Shown: positions 16,301-24,970, counted from the first letter of the stretch. The stretch: DNA of 64,000 nucleotides from Thermus amyloliquefaciens (GCF_000744885.1 NZ_JQMV01000003.1:744001-808000), one strand, 5' to 3'. The notes: generated by a model from the sequence alone, not told the origin. Program-made: numbers and translations.

Positions 16301-17377
16301 GTGGGCGTTCTCACCCGCTACCTGGAAAGGACCATGGCCCAGGCCCGCTACGAGCTCTTGGGTCCAGGGCGTTTTGCCGCGGAGCTTCCCGAGTTGGGCG
16401 TGAGGGTGGAGGCGGAGCACCTGGAGGCGGCCAGGCAGGCCCTGAGGGAGGCCCTCGAGGCCTGGCTCCTGGACGCCTTGCGCTCCGGCCTTACCCCCCC
16501 GGGCCTGGAAGGGGCAGAGGACCCGGTGCGGGCCCGCTTCTTCGCCCTGGCCGGGGAGATGTGGCGGCTGGTGAAGGGGGCGCCGCCGGAGCCTCCCAAG
16601 GCTCCCCTTCCTCCCCCTGAGCCCCCCAGGGTCCAGGAGGCCCCGAAGGCCAAAAGGGTGGCCTCCTTGGAGGAATGGCTGAGGGGCCTGGGCATCCAGG
16701 TGGTGCGGAAGCCCCAGGAGGAGGAGGAGAAGGAGAAGGTCCTCACCCGCCTGGCCCTCTTCCTGGGGGACCGCTACCCCAGCCTGGAAAAGCTTTACGA
16801 GCGTCTGAAGCAAAGCCTTTCCACCAAGCGCCAGTTTGAGCTTTCCCTTTCCGAGGCCTCCCAGGAGGAGATCGCCAACTCCACCCAGTTCTGCACCATG
16901 CTGAAGCAGTACGCCCTCCTCACCTCCTACCACTACAAAAGCGAGGAAAGGCGCATCCGGGCCAAGGCCAGCACGGAGGGTTGGGTGCAGAACTTCCTCA
17001 CCGGGGGCTGGCTGGAGCGGTACGTGGCCGAGAAGGTGCGCAAGCTCCTCCGCTCCAAGAACCTGCCCCACGAGGTGGCGGTGGGCTACCAGGTCACCCT
17101 GCCGGGTGGGGAGGCCATGGAGCTGGACGTGCTGGTGCGGGTGGGGGAGAGGGTCTATTGGTTTGAGGCCAAGACCGGGGACTTCCAGGCCCACATCGCC
17201 AAGTATGCGGGGCTCAAGAAGGTGCTGGGGCTTTCCGCTAGGGAAAGCTTCCTGGTCCTTTTGGGCATGGACAAGGCCCGGGCCAAGGAGCTCTCCGCCC
17301 TGCACGGCCTCACGGTGGTGAACCAGGCCAACTTCCTCGAGGTCTTCCAGGAGGTTCTGGAGGGGAATGCTCCGTAA
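16301..17377 (+). CDS. Fusion of HicB-like domain and PD-(D/E)XK nuclease-like domain
   Basis: 358 residues. The first about 65 residues read as a HicB domain: VLTRYLERTMAQARYELL, then a gap and FAAELPELGVRVEAEHLEAA, then REALEAWLLDALRSGL, the usual antitoxin layout. A Pro-rich linker (about 95-115) and a helical region follow. The C-terminal domain has a nuclease core with Asp276 in ELDVLV and Glu289-x-Lys291 in FEAKTG, followed by HIAKYAGLKKVLGL, like DUF1887/Card1-type nucleases, but no CARF domain is visible. GTG 16301 is chosen because it follows TATGCT and fits the HicB start; ATG 16289 is the alternative. It overlaps murJ by 11 bp. Function unknown; a defence or RNA/DNA-cleaving role is inference. 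Confidence 0.72.
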   Translation: MGVLTRYLERTMAQARYELLGPGRFAAELPELGVRVEAEHLEAARQALREALEAWLLDALRSGLTPPGLEGAEDPVRARFFALAGEMWRLVKGAPPEPPKAPLPPPEPPRVQEAPKAKRVASLEEWLRGLGIQVVRKPQEEEEKEKVLTRLALFLGDRYPSLEKLYERLKQSLSTKRQFELSLSEASQEEIANSTQFCTMLKQYALLTSYHYKSEERRIRAKASTEGWVQNFLTGGWLERYVAEKVRKLLRSKNLPHEVAVGYQVTLPGGEAMELDVLVRVGERVYWFEAKTGDFQAHIAKYAGLKKVLGLSARESFLVLLGMDKARAKELSALHGLTVVNQANFLEVFQEVLEGNAP

Positions 17378-18848
17378 GGTTCTCCTGGTGATGGGGGGGA
17401 CCCTGGCCTCGAGGGTCCTCGGGCTCCTGCGCCAGGCGGTCTTCAACGCCCTTTACCCCGACGCCCTGAAGGACGCCTTCAACGTGGCCTACCGGGTGCC
17501 CAACCTCCTCCGGGAGCTTTTGGCGGAGGGGGCGGTGCAGAATGCCCTCATTCCCCTCCTGAAGGGCCTGGACCCAGAGGAGGCCCGGGCCTTCGCCCGC
17601 CGCTTTGGAGCCTTTCTGTTGGGGGTCAACCTCCTGGTGCTTGGGCTTGGGTACCTCCTGGCTCCCTGGGTGGTGGGGCTTTTGGTGGCTGGGGAGAGCC
17701 ATCTGCGGGAGGACCTGGCCCAGGTGGTCTACCTCACCCGCCTCCTTTTGCCCTTTCTCCTCGGCATCTCCATGGCCGCCCTGTTCTCGGCGTTGTTGCA
17801 GGCGGAGGAGCGCTTCCTGCCCTACGCCCTAGGCCCCGTGGCCTTTAACCTGGTGGCCATCGGCCTGATGGCCCTATTTCCAGGAGACCCCACCTTCCTT
17901 GGCCTTTCCGTGGCCCTGGGAGGGCTTTTCCAGGCCCTGGTGCAGGTTCCCTTCCTCAAGGGCTATACCTTGGAGTGGCGCTGGCACCGGGCCTTTGCTC
18001 CAGCTTTGCTCCGGATGGGGCCCTTCGCCTTCACCACCTCCTTGCGCCAGTTTCTGAACCTGGTTCTGACCCATATCCTCACCCGCTACCCCCCGGCGGC
18101 GGTCACGGGGTTTTACAACGCCGAGGTGGTCTTCCAGATGGTCTTGGGGCTTTTTGCCACCTCCCCCGCCATCGCCCTTTTCCCCCGGATGAGCGCCCTG
18201 AGGGGCCAGGAGCTGGCCCACTTCCTCACGGGCCCCCTGAAGCGGCTTATCCTTCTCTTTTCCCTTCTTGGGGGGATGCTGGTGGCCCTGGCCCCCTTCG
18301 TGGTGGTGGTGCTCTTTGGCCTCTTTGGCCCCCTTACCCCGGAAAACCGGGCCTACAGCGCCCAGGTCCTCCAGGCCCTGGGGTTTGCCGTCCTGCCCTG
18401 GGGGGTGAACACCCTGCTTCTAAGGGGGCTTTATGCCCTGGGAAGGATCCGGGAAGCGGTTTCCGCCAGCGCCGTGGTTTTCCTCACCAACACCCTGGGG
18501 TACTGGCTCCTTAAGGATGCCGGGCTTTTTGCCCTGAACCTGGCCACCGCCTTGGCGGGGTATTTGGGGCTTTTCCTTTACCTCCGCCTCCTCGGGCGGG
18601 AGGGGGTGGGGATCCCGGCTCTGCCCGGCTTCCTTCTGCGGGCCTGGCTGGCGGGGCTTCCCCTGGCCTTGCTGGGGTGGGTTCTCAGGGGGCTCTTCCC
18701 CGTGGCCACGGCGGGGGAAGCCCTCCTGCCCCTTTTCCTCGGGGGGGTTTTGGGGCTTGGGGTCTTCCTCCTCGGGGCTCGCTTGCTTGGCCTCCCCCTC
18801 AGGGCCCTCCTCGCCAGAGCTCCTGCAGACGGAAATAGAGGGGCTTAA
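17367..18848 (+). CDS. murJ: Lipid II flippase MurJ
   Basis: Flips lipid II across the inner membrane for peptidoglycan synthesis. 493 residues and about 14 membrane segments. The N-terminus MLRKVLLVMGGTLASRVLGLLRQ, the PNLLRELLAEGAVQNALIPLL segment with conserved charges and the FYNAEVVFQMVLGLFATSPAIALFPRMS region are typical of the MurJ/MviN family. ATG 17367 has GGAGGGGA just upstream, inside the end of the nuclease fusion gene. The 3' end overlaps the convergent gene by 50 bp. Confidence 0.95.
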   Translation: MLRKVLLVMGGTLASRVLGLLRQAVFNALYPDALKDAFNVAYRVPNLLRELLAEGAVQNALIPLLKGLDPEEARAFARRFGAFLLGVNLLVLGLGYLLAPWVVGLLVAGESHLREDLAQVVYLTRLLLPFLLGISMAALFSALLQAEERFLPYALGPVAFNLVAIGLMALFPGDPTFLGLSVALGGLFQALVQVPFLKGYTLEWRWHRAFAPALLRMGPFAFTTSLRQFLNLVLTHILTRYPPAAVTGFYNAEVVFQMVLGLFATSPAIALFPRMSALRGQELAHFLTGPLKRLILLFSLLGGMLVALAPFVVVVLFGLFGPLTPENRAYSAQVLQALGFAVLPWGVNTLLLRGLYALGRIREAVSASAVVFLTNTLGYWLLKDAGLFALNLATALAGYLGLFLYLRLLGREGVGIPALPGFLLRAWLAGLPLALLGWVLRGLFPVATAGEALLPLFLGGVLGLGVFLLGARLLGLPLRALLARAPADGNRGA

Positions 18849-21180
18849 GCCTCAGGGCGAAGGCGGGTTCCTCCCAGGTGGGCCAGGTGAAGCGGAGGGG
18901 CGGGGCTCCTTCCAGGAGGAGGCCTATGCCCCCGATGGGGATGGGTTCGGGGGCGTACCAGGCGAGGCGCTGGCTGGGGTCGGCTATCAGGAGCATGCCC
19001 CAGGGGATGCGGAGTTCCAAAAGCCCCCCTTCCCCCAGGGCGTAGTCCGCGGTGGGGTCCCGGGCCCCTTCCGGGTCCTGCCCCCGCCGCAGCTGGCCCA
19101 GCTCGTAGACCCTCCGGGGGTAGTCGGTCCCGTCCCGGCCCGTGCGGCGGCGGTTGGGTTCAAGGAGGAAGGGGACGAAGGGGCCTTCCCCGGGCTTGCT
19201 GGGCCCGCGGAAAAGGAGGTACTCCGTCCCCGAAAGGCCGTGGTCCAGCTCCTGGAAGGGGTAGTAGCCCGCCTCGAGGAGAAGCCTTCCCCCCTCGGGG
19301 CCCACCTCCAGGTGGAACTCCGCCCCGAACCCCTGGGCCACGGGTACGCCCCCGGGGACGGTGTCCAGGTAGAGCCTTAGGGGCAGGGGCCCCCGGTAGA
19401 GGAGCCAGAGGTACTCGGGGTCGGCGTGGGCTTTGAGGAAGCGGCCTTCCTCCCGGAGGAGGAAGGGCACCCCTTCCCACTCCTCCGCCTTCCCGTCCAG
19501 GCGGAAGCCCCCCCGGGCCGTGGCCGCCAGGAGGCCATAGTTCTCCTCGGGGTCCAGGAGGTTGTGCCAGAAGGGATCGCGGCCGGGGGCCTCCCACTCC
19601 ATAAAGAGCCAGTTGCGCTTGAACCACTCGTCCAAAAGGGCGAAGACCAGGCTCCCTGCCAGCCCCGCGGCCTCGATCTCCTCCACCAGACGGGCCACCC
19701 CCTCCGCCTGGGCCTCCTCTGAGTGGCCTCCGTGATGAAGGCCCTGAGGTTGGAAGTGGGCGATGCCGCGGCTTGTGGGCAGGCCGATCTCGCCGATGAG
19801 CACCGGTTGGTCCCCGTGGTGGGCCTTGAGGTCCAGAAGGTAACCAAAGTAGTTGGAAGGCCCCAAGGGGCCCCGGACCTCCTGGTACCGCGGGCTCAGG
19901 TTCATGAAGTCCGGGTAGTAGGGGTAGGCGTGGTAGTTGGCGAAGGTGTGCACGGGGCTTCCCGGACGAGGGCGGATGAGGGCCATGTCCAGGCTCACCT
20001 TGTCGTTGTCCAGCTCCCGCACCGCCTCCTCCGCGATCCGCTCCCCTCGAGCCCGCCTGAGGACCACCTCCTCCTCCCGGGTGCTCTCCGTGGGGTGGAA
20101 GAGGGGGTCCAGGGTGGGCCAGTTGCTCACGGAGAGGGGGCGCACGGTGCCGTAAGCCTCCCACTCGTACCCGGCCAGGCGGTCCAGGACCTCCGCCATG
20201 TACGCCTCAAAAGGGCTGGCCCCGGGTAGGGCCTCCAAGAACTTCCCCCGGTAGCCCCGTCCGGGGTGGCGCTCGTTGTAGGCCTGCACGGCGTAGGGCT
20301 CAAACTCCCGCCCCACCAGGAGGCCCAGGGTCCAGGGGGAGACGTCCGCGGTGTAGTCCCCGTGGGCGTGCCCCGGGCGAGGGGGGCGGCGGAGGTTGCC
20401 GTGGAGGGCGTCCAGCACCTCCCGCCCCTCCAGGAGGAACCTTTCCAGGAAAGGGCCCTCCCAGTCCTCATACCCCTCCTCCTCGGGAAGCTCGGTCCAA
20501 ACCCCCTGGAACAGGTAGAGGGGGCGGTCCTGGTGGAGGCGGTTGTGGTGGTGGAGGGCCCGGTAGAAGGCGGGGGGGAGGAGGGTGTAGGTGCGCACCG
20601 CATTGGCCCCCATGGCCCTCAGGAGTTCCAGCCAAGCCCGGTAAAGGGCCTCCTCCTCCGGGAACTCCGCGGGAAAGCGCCCGGGCAGGGCCACCCCCAG
20701 GTTGACCCCCCGGACCTGGAAGGGGGTATCCCCGATCCAGAACCGTCCCCCCTCCGCCCGGAAGGGGGGTGGGGTTTTGCGGGCCTTGGGGGCCGGGGGA
20801 GGGGGTGGGGGAAGGCGTCCCAGGATGCTCTCCGCCTCCCGGTAGCCCTGCCGCAGGGCCCAGTCCAGGGCGCTTTTGGCCCCCTCCAGATCCCCAAGGG
20901 CTCTCAAGGTGAGGCCGAAGCCGTAGAGGGCCTCCCCACCCCCCTTGAGGGTGCCCACCAGACGGCTGAAGGTGAAAAGGGCCTCCTCGAGGCGCCCCAG
21001 GCGGTACTGGGCGAAGCCCGCGAGGATCAAGGCCTCCTCCGGGGGGTCGTAGCCCTTGAGCAGGGGGTCAAGCTGGGCCAAGACCCCGGCCATCTCCCCT
21101 TGGGCATGGAGGCTTCGGGCGCTTTCCAAGGGTGTGGCCAGGGCAAGGCCCAGGAGGAGAAGAAGGCCCAGGGCCTGCAC
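18799..21180 (-). CDS. Secreted TPR-containing glycoside-hydrolase-like protein
   Basis: 793 residues. Signal peptide (LGLLLLLGLALATPLE); residues about 25-120 are TPR-like helical repeats (AQYRLGRLEEALFTFSRL, GLTLRALGDLEGAKSALDWAL); a Pro-rich linker; then a TIM-barrel glycosidase-like domain (about 140-540) starting FQVRGVNLGVALPG. The candidate acid/base is Glu in LLVGREFEPYAV and the candidate nucleophile Glu in VLIGEIGLPTS, with TFANYHAYPYYPDF and VFALLDEWFKRNW between or after. The C-terminal 230 residues look like a beta-sandwich binding domain (FRLDGKAEEWEGVPF). The exact CAZy family is not recognised. GTG start with AAGGAGG, 3 nt after the upstream gene; last gene of a four-gene operon. 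Confidence 0.78.
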   Translation of the reverse strand: MQALGLLLLLGLALATPLESARSLHAQGEMAGVLAQLDPLLKGYDPPEEALILAGFAQYRLGRLEEALFTFSRLVGTLKGGGEALYGFGLTLRALGDLEGAKSALDWALRQGYREAESILGRLPPPPPPAPKARKTPPPFRAEGGRFWIGDTPFQVRGVNLGVALPGRFPAEFPEEEALYRAWLELLRAMGANAVRTYTLLPPAFYRALHHHNRLHQDRPLYLFQGVWTELPEEEGYEDWEGPFLERFLLEGREVLDALHGNLRRPPRPGHAHGDYTADVSPWTLGLLVGREFEPYAVQAYNERHPGRGYRGKFLEALPGASPFEAYMAEVLDRLAGYEWEAYGTVRPLSVSNWPTLDPLFHPTESTREEEVVLRRARGERIAEEAVRELDNDKVSLDMALIRPRPGSPVHTFANYHAYPYYPDFMNLSPRYQEVRGPLGPSNYFGYLLDLKAHHGDQPVLIGEIGLPTSRGIAHFQPQGLHHGGHSEEAQAEGVARLVEEIEAAGLAGSLVFALLDEWFKRNWLFMEWEAPGRDPFWHNLLDPEENYGLLAATARGGFRLDGKAEEWEGVPFLLREEGRFLKAHADPEYLWLLYRGPLPLRLYLDTVPGGVPVAQGFGAEFHLEVGPEGGRLLLEAGYYPFQELDHGLSGTEYLLFRGPSKPGEGPFVPFLLEPNRRRTGRDGTDYPRRVYELGQLRRGQDPEGARDPTADYALGEGGLLELRIPWGMLLIADPSQRLAWYAPEPIPIGGIGLLLEGAPPLRFTWPTWEEPAFALRLKPLYFRLQELWRGGP

Positions 21181-21183
21181 GGG

Positions 21184-23082
21184 CTAGCCTCCTTGGGAAG
21201 CCTGGCGGATGGCCTCCACCGCCTCGGGGTTCTCCAGGGCGGAGAGGTCCCCGGGATCCTGGCCCAGGTAGGCGGCCCGCACCACCCGGCGCATCACCTT
21301 GGCGTTCCGGGTCTTGGGCAGGTCGGGCACGAAGACCACCTTCTCCGGCCTTAGGGGTTTGCCCAGGGCCTCCGCCACCCGGTCGGCCACCGCCTGGGCC
21401 AGCTCGGGGCTTGGGGAATGGCCGGGCTTCAGCACGGCAAAGAGCACGATGGCCTCCCCCTTGACCGGGTGGGGCACCCCGATGGCGGCGCACTCCTTAA
21501 GGGCGGGGTGGGCGATGGCCGCCGTTTCCACCTCGGCGGGCCCCACCCGCTTGCCCGCCACCTTGAGGGTGTCGTCGCTGCGGCCCAGGATGAAAAAGTG
21601 GCCTTCCTCGTCCAGAAGGGCCAGGTCCCCGTGGACCCAAATCCCGGGGAAGCGGGCGAAGTAGGTGTCCAGGTAGCGGGCCTCGTCCTGCCAGAAGCCC
21701 TTGGTCATGCCGGGCCAGGGGTTGAGCACCGCCAGCTCCCCCACCCGGCCCACCGTGGGCCTTCCCTCCTCGTCCAGCACCGCGGCCTTTATCCCGGGCA
21801 CCGCGGTGTTGAAGCCCATGGGCTTGATGGGCCTGAGGAGGACGTTCCCCAGGATGCCCCCGGAGATCTCCGTCCCCCCGGAGTAGTTCACGATGGGCCG
21901 CCTTTCCTCTCCCACCACGCGGAAGAACCAGAGGTAGGGCTCGAGGTTCCAGGGCTCCCCGGTGGAGCCAAGCACCCTTAAGGAGGAGAGGTCGTGGGCC
22001 CTTATGGGCTCCTCCCCCAAGGGGATCAGGGCCCGCACCAGGGTGGGGGAGAGGCCCAGGTGGGTGAGGCGGTGGGCCTCCACCATCCGCCAGAGCCTTT
22101 CCGGCCCCGGGTGGTCGGGGGCCCCGTCGTAGAGGAAGACCGTGGCCCCCAGGAGGAGCCCCCCCAGGATGGCCCAGGGCCCCATCATCCAGCCCAGGTC
22201 GGTGAACCAGAAGAGGCGGTCCCCCTCCCTCAGGTCAAAGAGGAGGGCCAGGTCCAAGGCGGCCTTCAGGGGAAAGCCCGCGTGGTAGTGCACCGTGCCC
22301 TTGGGGCGGCCCGTGGTGCCGGAGGTGTAGATGAGCATGAAGGGGTCCATGCTCTCCATTTCCTCCGGGGGGAAGGGCTCGCCCTGCAGGGTGGCGTAGT
22401 CCACCTCCCCGGTTTCCAGGGGAAGGCCTAGCCGGCGCACTACCAGAAGGCGGGGGGTTTCCGCCAGGGCCTGGGCCTTGCGGGCCTCCGGGAGGAGTTC
22501 CACCCTTCTTCCTCGCCTGTGGAAGCCGTCCTGCACGGCGAGGAGCTTGGCCTTGGCGTCCTTGAGGCGTATGGCGGCGGCCTCAGCGGCGTAGCCGGAG
22601 AAGATGGGGATGGCCACAGCCCCAAGCCAGGCGGTGGCCAGGAGGAGGATGGCCGCCTCGAGGCCCATGGGGAACCAGAGGCCCACCCGGTCGCCCCGCT
22701 CCACGCCCAAAGCCCGTAGCCCTGCCGCCACCCGTTCCACCTCCTGCAAGAGCTCCCCGTAGGTGAGGGTGCGCACCCCTCCCTCCTCGGTTTCGTGGAT
22801 GAGGGCCAGGGCGGTGGGTTCGTGGCGCAAGGCGGCCTCCACCAGGTTGAGCCGCCCCCCCACGAAGAAGCGGGGGAGGGGGAACCCCCCTTCCATGACC
22901 CTTTGGTAGGGTTTGCGCCAGGGTAGGCCCAGGTGGGAAAAGAAGGCGTGGTAGAAGTCCTCGGGCTCCTCCGTGCTGTAGCGGTAGAAGGCCTGGTAGT
23001 CCTCAAAGCCCAGGGCTTGCATGAACTGGAAAAGCCGTGTGGCCCGGGCTTCCTCGGGGTTGGGGTACCAGATGGGTTCCAT
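21184..23082 (-). CDS. Acetyl-CoA-synthetase-like acyl-CoA synthetase
   Basis: 632 residues. ANL-superfamily ligase that activates a short carboxylic acid to the acyl-CoA via an acyl-AMP. It has YTSGTTGRPKG (phosphate loop), NYSGGTEISGGI, the hinge GRSDDTLKVAGKRVGPAEVE and the catalytic-lysine segment PKTRNAKVMRRVVRAAYLG. The extended N-terminus (FQFMQALGFEDYQAFYRYSTEEPEDF) and overall size match acetyl/propionyl/acetoacetyl-CoA synthetases rather than long-chain enzymes; the substrate is not determined. Its ATG follows the kinase stop directly (TAGATG). Confidence 0.88.
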   Translation of the reverse strand: MEPIWYPNPEEARATRLFQFMQALGFEDYQAFYRYSTEEPEDFYHAFFSHLGLPWRKPYQRVMEGGFPLPRFFVGGRLNLVEAALRHEPTALALIHETEEGGVRTLTYGELLQEVERVAAGLRALGVERGDRVGLWFPMGLEAAILLLATAWLGAVAIPIFSGYAAEAAAIRLKDAKAKLLAVQDGFHRRGRRVELLPEARKAQALAETPRLLVVRRLGLPLETGEVDYATLQGEPFPPEEMESMDPFMLIYTSGTTGRPKGTVHYHAGFPLKAALDLALLFDLREGDRLFWFTDLGWMMGPWAILGGLLLGATVFLYDGAPDHPGPERLWRMVEAHRLTHLGLSPTLVRALIPLGEEPIRAHDLSSLRVLGSTGEPWNLEPYLWFFRVVGEERRPIVNYSGGTEISGGILGNVLLRPIKPMGFNTAVPGIKAAVLDEEGRPTVGRVGELAVLNPWPGMTKGFWQDEARYLDTYFARFPGIWVHGDLALLDEEGHFFILGRSDDTLKVAGKRVGPAEVETAAIAHPALKECAAIGVPHPVKGEAIVLFAVLKPGHSPSPELAQAVADRVAEALGKPLRPEKVVFVPDLPKTRNAKVMRRVVRAAYLGQDPGDLSALENPEAVEAIRQASQGG

Positions 23083-23910
23083 CTACTTCCTCCAGAAGAG
23101 GAACCCCCGGCGCTTGGTGGGGGTTGCCTCGGTCTTGGGGCCCTGGGGGTTTTTCAGGACCTCCAGGAAGGTTTTGAGGTCCAGCCGCTCCTCGGGGTTC
23201 TTGGCCAGAAGCCGCCTTAGGGCCTTGTCCAGCCGGGGAGGCAAGGAGGTGGGCGGGGGAGGGAGCAGGAGGTGGGCGTTGCGGAGCTCCTCGAGGGTTT
23301 CCCCCCGGAAGGGGCGCTTCCCCGTCAGGAGCTCATAGGCCATCACGCCGAAGCTGTAGGCGTCGCTTTTGGGGCTAGGCTTGGCCCCCAGGAAGAGCTC
23401 GGGGGCCAGGTAGTGGGGGCTTCCCGCGTACTCCGGGCTGGCCTCTTCCAGGGGGCGGACGGTCCCCAGGTCCCCCAGCTTGTACACCCCTTCCCCCACG
23501 AACACGTTGGACGGCTTCACATCCTGGTGGACCAGGCCCCTTTGGTGGAGGAAGAGGAGGGCTTCCCCCACCTGGAGAAGGGCCCGGACGGCCTCTTCTT
23601 GGGGGAGGGGTTTTTGGAGGAGGAGGTCTTCCAGGGTTCCCTTTTCCAAGTACTCCAGGGCCAGGAAGGCCTCCTCGCCAAAGGGTACCCCGTGGAGCCC
23701 CCGGACCAGGTGGGCATGCCTCAGGGAGAGGCTGAGGGAAACCTCCCGGGCGAAGCGCTCCGCCAGCTTAGGGTCTTGGCGCACCTCCTTGCGGGGAAGC
23801 TTCAGGGCGACCGTTTCCCCCGAAGGGGCCTCCGCCAGGTAGACCTGGGCGGTCTGGCCCAGGCCTAGGAGCATCCTTAGGCGGAAGTCCTTCCGCTTTA
23901 GGCTAGTCAA
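23083..23910 (-). CDS. Soluble Hanks-type Ser/Thr protein kinase
   Basis: 275 residues. A kinase domain with GLGQTAQVYLAE glycine loop, ATP lysine in ETVALKLPRK (Lys37), catalytic loop LVHQDVKPSNV (HQD instead of HRD) and metal motif LGDLGTVRPL (DLG instead of DFG), then SPHYLAPELFLG and SDAYSFGVMAYELLTGKRPF. Key Asp and Lys residues are kept, so it should be active. No membrane segment or sensor domain; a short basic tail. TTG start at 23910 overlaps the upstream stop by 8 nt. Cotranscription with an acyl-CoA synthetase suggests metabolic control, but the target is unknown. Confidence 0.9.
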   Translation of the reverse strand: MTSLKRKDFRLRMLLGLGQTAQVYLAEAPSGETVALKLPRKEVRQDPKLAERFAREVSLSLSLRHAHLVRGLHGVPFGEEAFLALEYLEKGTLEDLLLQKPLPQEEAVRALLQVGEALLFLHQRGLVHQDVKPSNVFVGEGVYKLGDLGTVRPLEEASPEYAGSPHYLAPELFLGAKPSPKSDAYSFGVMAYELLTGKRPFRGETLEELRNAHLLLPPPPTSLPPRLDKALRRLLAKNPEERLDLKTFLEVLKNPQGPKTEATPTKRRGFLFWRK

Positions 23911-24577
23911 GGACCAACACCCCTCCCGGCTTCAAGGCGTGGCCTTCCACGCCCTTTTCCTGGGCCTTCTTGGCGAAGGCGTCCCCGTCTTGCTTGATGG
24001 GGGGGAAGGTGTTGTAGTGGATGGGCACCACCCGCTTGGGCCTGAGAAGCTCCAGGGCCTTCAGGGCGTCCTCCGGGCCCATGGTGAAGTGGTCCCCGAT
24101 GGGCAGGAAGGCCAGGTCCAGGCCCAGCTCCCCGATGAGGCGCATGTCGGAGAAGAGGGCGGTGTCCCCGGCGTGGTAGATGCGCTTGCCCCCAAGCTCC
24201 ACCACCACCCCCATGGGCATGCCCCCGTAGGTGCCGTCGGGGAAGCTGGAGGAGTGCCAGGCGGGGAACCACTTGAGCCAGCCCCCGGGGAAGCGGTGGG
24301 TCCCCCCGATGTTCATGGGGAGGCTCTTGGCCCCATGCTTCTCCGCATAGGTGGCGATCTCAAAGGTGGAAACCACCGTGCCCCCTTTCTTGGAGAGGGC
24401 CACGGCGTCGCCAAAATGGTCCCCGTGGGCGTGGGTGACCAGGATCAGGTCCGCCTGCACCTCCCCCACCCCCATCGGGGCCAGGGGGTTCCCGGTGAGG
24501 AAGGGGTCGATGACCACCTTGGTCTTGCCGTCGGAAAGCCACACCGCCGAGTGGCCCAGATAGCGGATTTCCAGCAT
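23903..24577 (-). CDS. Metallo-beta-lactamase-fold hydrolase, UPF0173
   Basis: 224 residues. Zinc motif VTHAHGDHFGD (about residues 48-58), later ligands in FPAWHSSSF, YHAGDTALFSD and VPIHYNTFPPI, as in UPF0173 metal-dependent hydrolases whose substrates are unknown. I start at ATG 24577 because AAAGGAGG (24590-24583) is 5 nt upstream; GTG 24583 would leave no space after that site. First gene of the kinase/synthetase/glycosidase operon. Confidence 0.92.
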   Translation of the reverse strand: MLEIRYLGHSAVWLSDGKTKVVIDPFLTGNPLAPMGVGEVQADLILVTHAHGDHFGDAVALSKKGGTVVSTFEIATYAEKHGAKSLPMNIGGTHRFPGGWLKWFPAWHSSSFPDGTYGGMPMGVVVELGGKRIYHAGDTALFSDMRLIGELGLDLAFLPIGDHFTMGPEDALKALELLRPKRVVPIHYNTFPPIKQDGDAFAKKAQEKGVEGHALKPGGVLVLD

Positions 24578-24597
24578 GGGCACCTCCTTTATAGGGC

Positions 24598-24603
24598 ACT
24601 ATA
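24598..24603 (-). promoter_or_regulatory. Putative -10 (TATAGT) of the UPF0173-kinase operon, containing the upstream stop codon
   Basis: TATAGT on the minus strand gives a leader of about 14 nt that carries AAAGGAGG before ATG 24577. Its TAG (24601-24599) is the stop of the upstream hypothetical gene. Confidence 0.6.
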
Positions 24604-24970
24604 CCGGAGGAAGGGTCGCCTGGGGAAGGGAGCGCTCCAGGCCTTTAAAGAAGAGAAGCTCCAGGATCCTTGCAAAGGCCCGTTCGCCCCAGCTTTGGCC
24701 TTCAGGTAGGACGAGTTCCAGCTCCAGTTCCAGCTCTACCCCCGAGGCCTGGGTGCGCATCCGGCCCTCGATCCTAAGGGAGGGGGGCGGGAGGGGCAGG
24801 GCCTTGAGGTGCTCCCCCTCGAGCCTCGAGGCGAAGGGAAGGGCCACCTCCCCGAGCACGGGGTTTTCCTGCCGGAAAACCCCCCGCACCTCCTCCCCCT
24901 CCAGGCGGAGTTCCAGGGGTAGGTTCGGGGTAGGGCGGCCGTTGAGGTGGAGGTGCAGCCTGGCCTTCAT
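24599..24970 (-). CDS. Hypothetical protein
   Basis: 123 residues, no signal peptide or membrane segment, strand-rich with many Leu/Glu/Arg (for example VELELELELVLPEG). I do not recognise it. The layout of strands suggests a small beta-rich or lipid/ligand-binding fold, but nothing firm. I use ATG 24970, overlapping the upstream stop as ATGA, rather than the 4-residue longer form. Confidence 0.65.
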   Translation of the reverse strand: MKARLHLHLNGRPTPNLPLELRLEGEEVRGVFRQENPVLGEVALPFASRLEGEHLKALPLPPPSLRIEGRMRTQASGVELELELELVLPEGQSWGERAFARILELLFFKGLERSLPQATLPPV

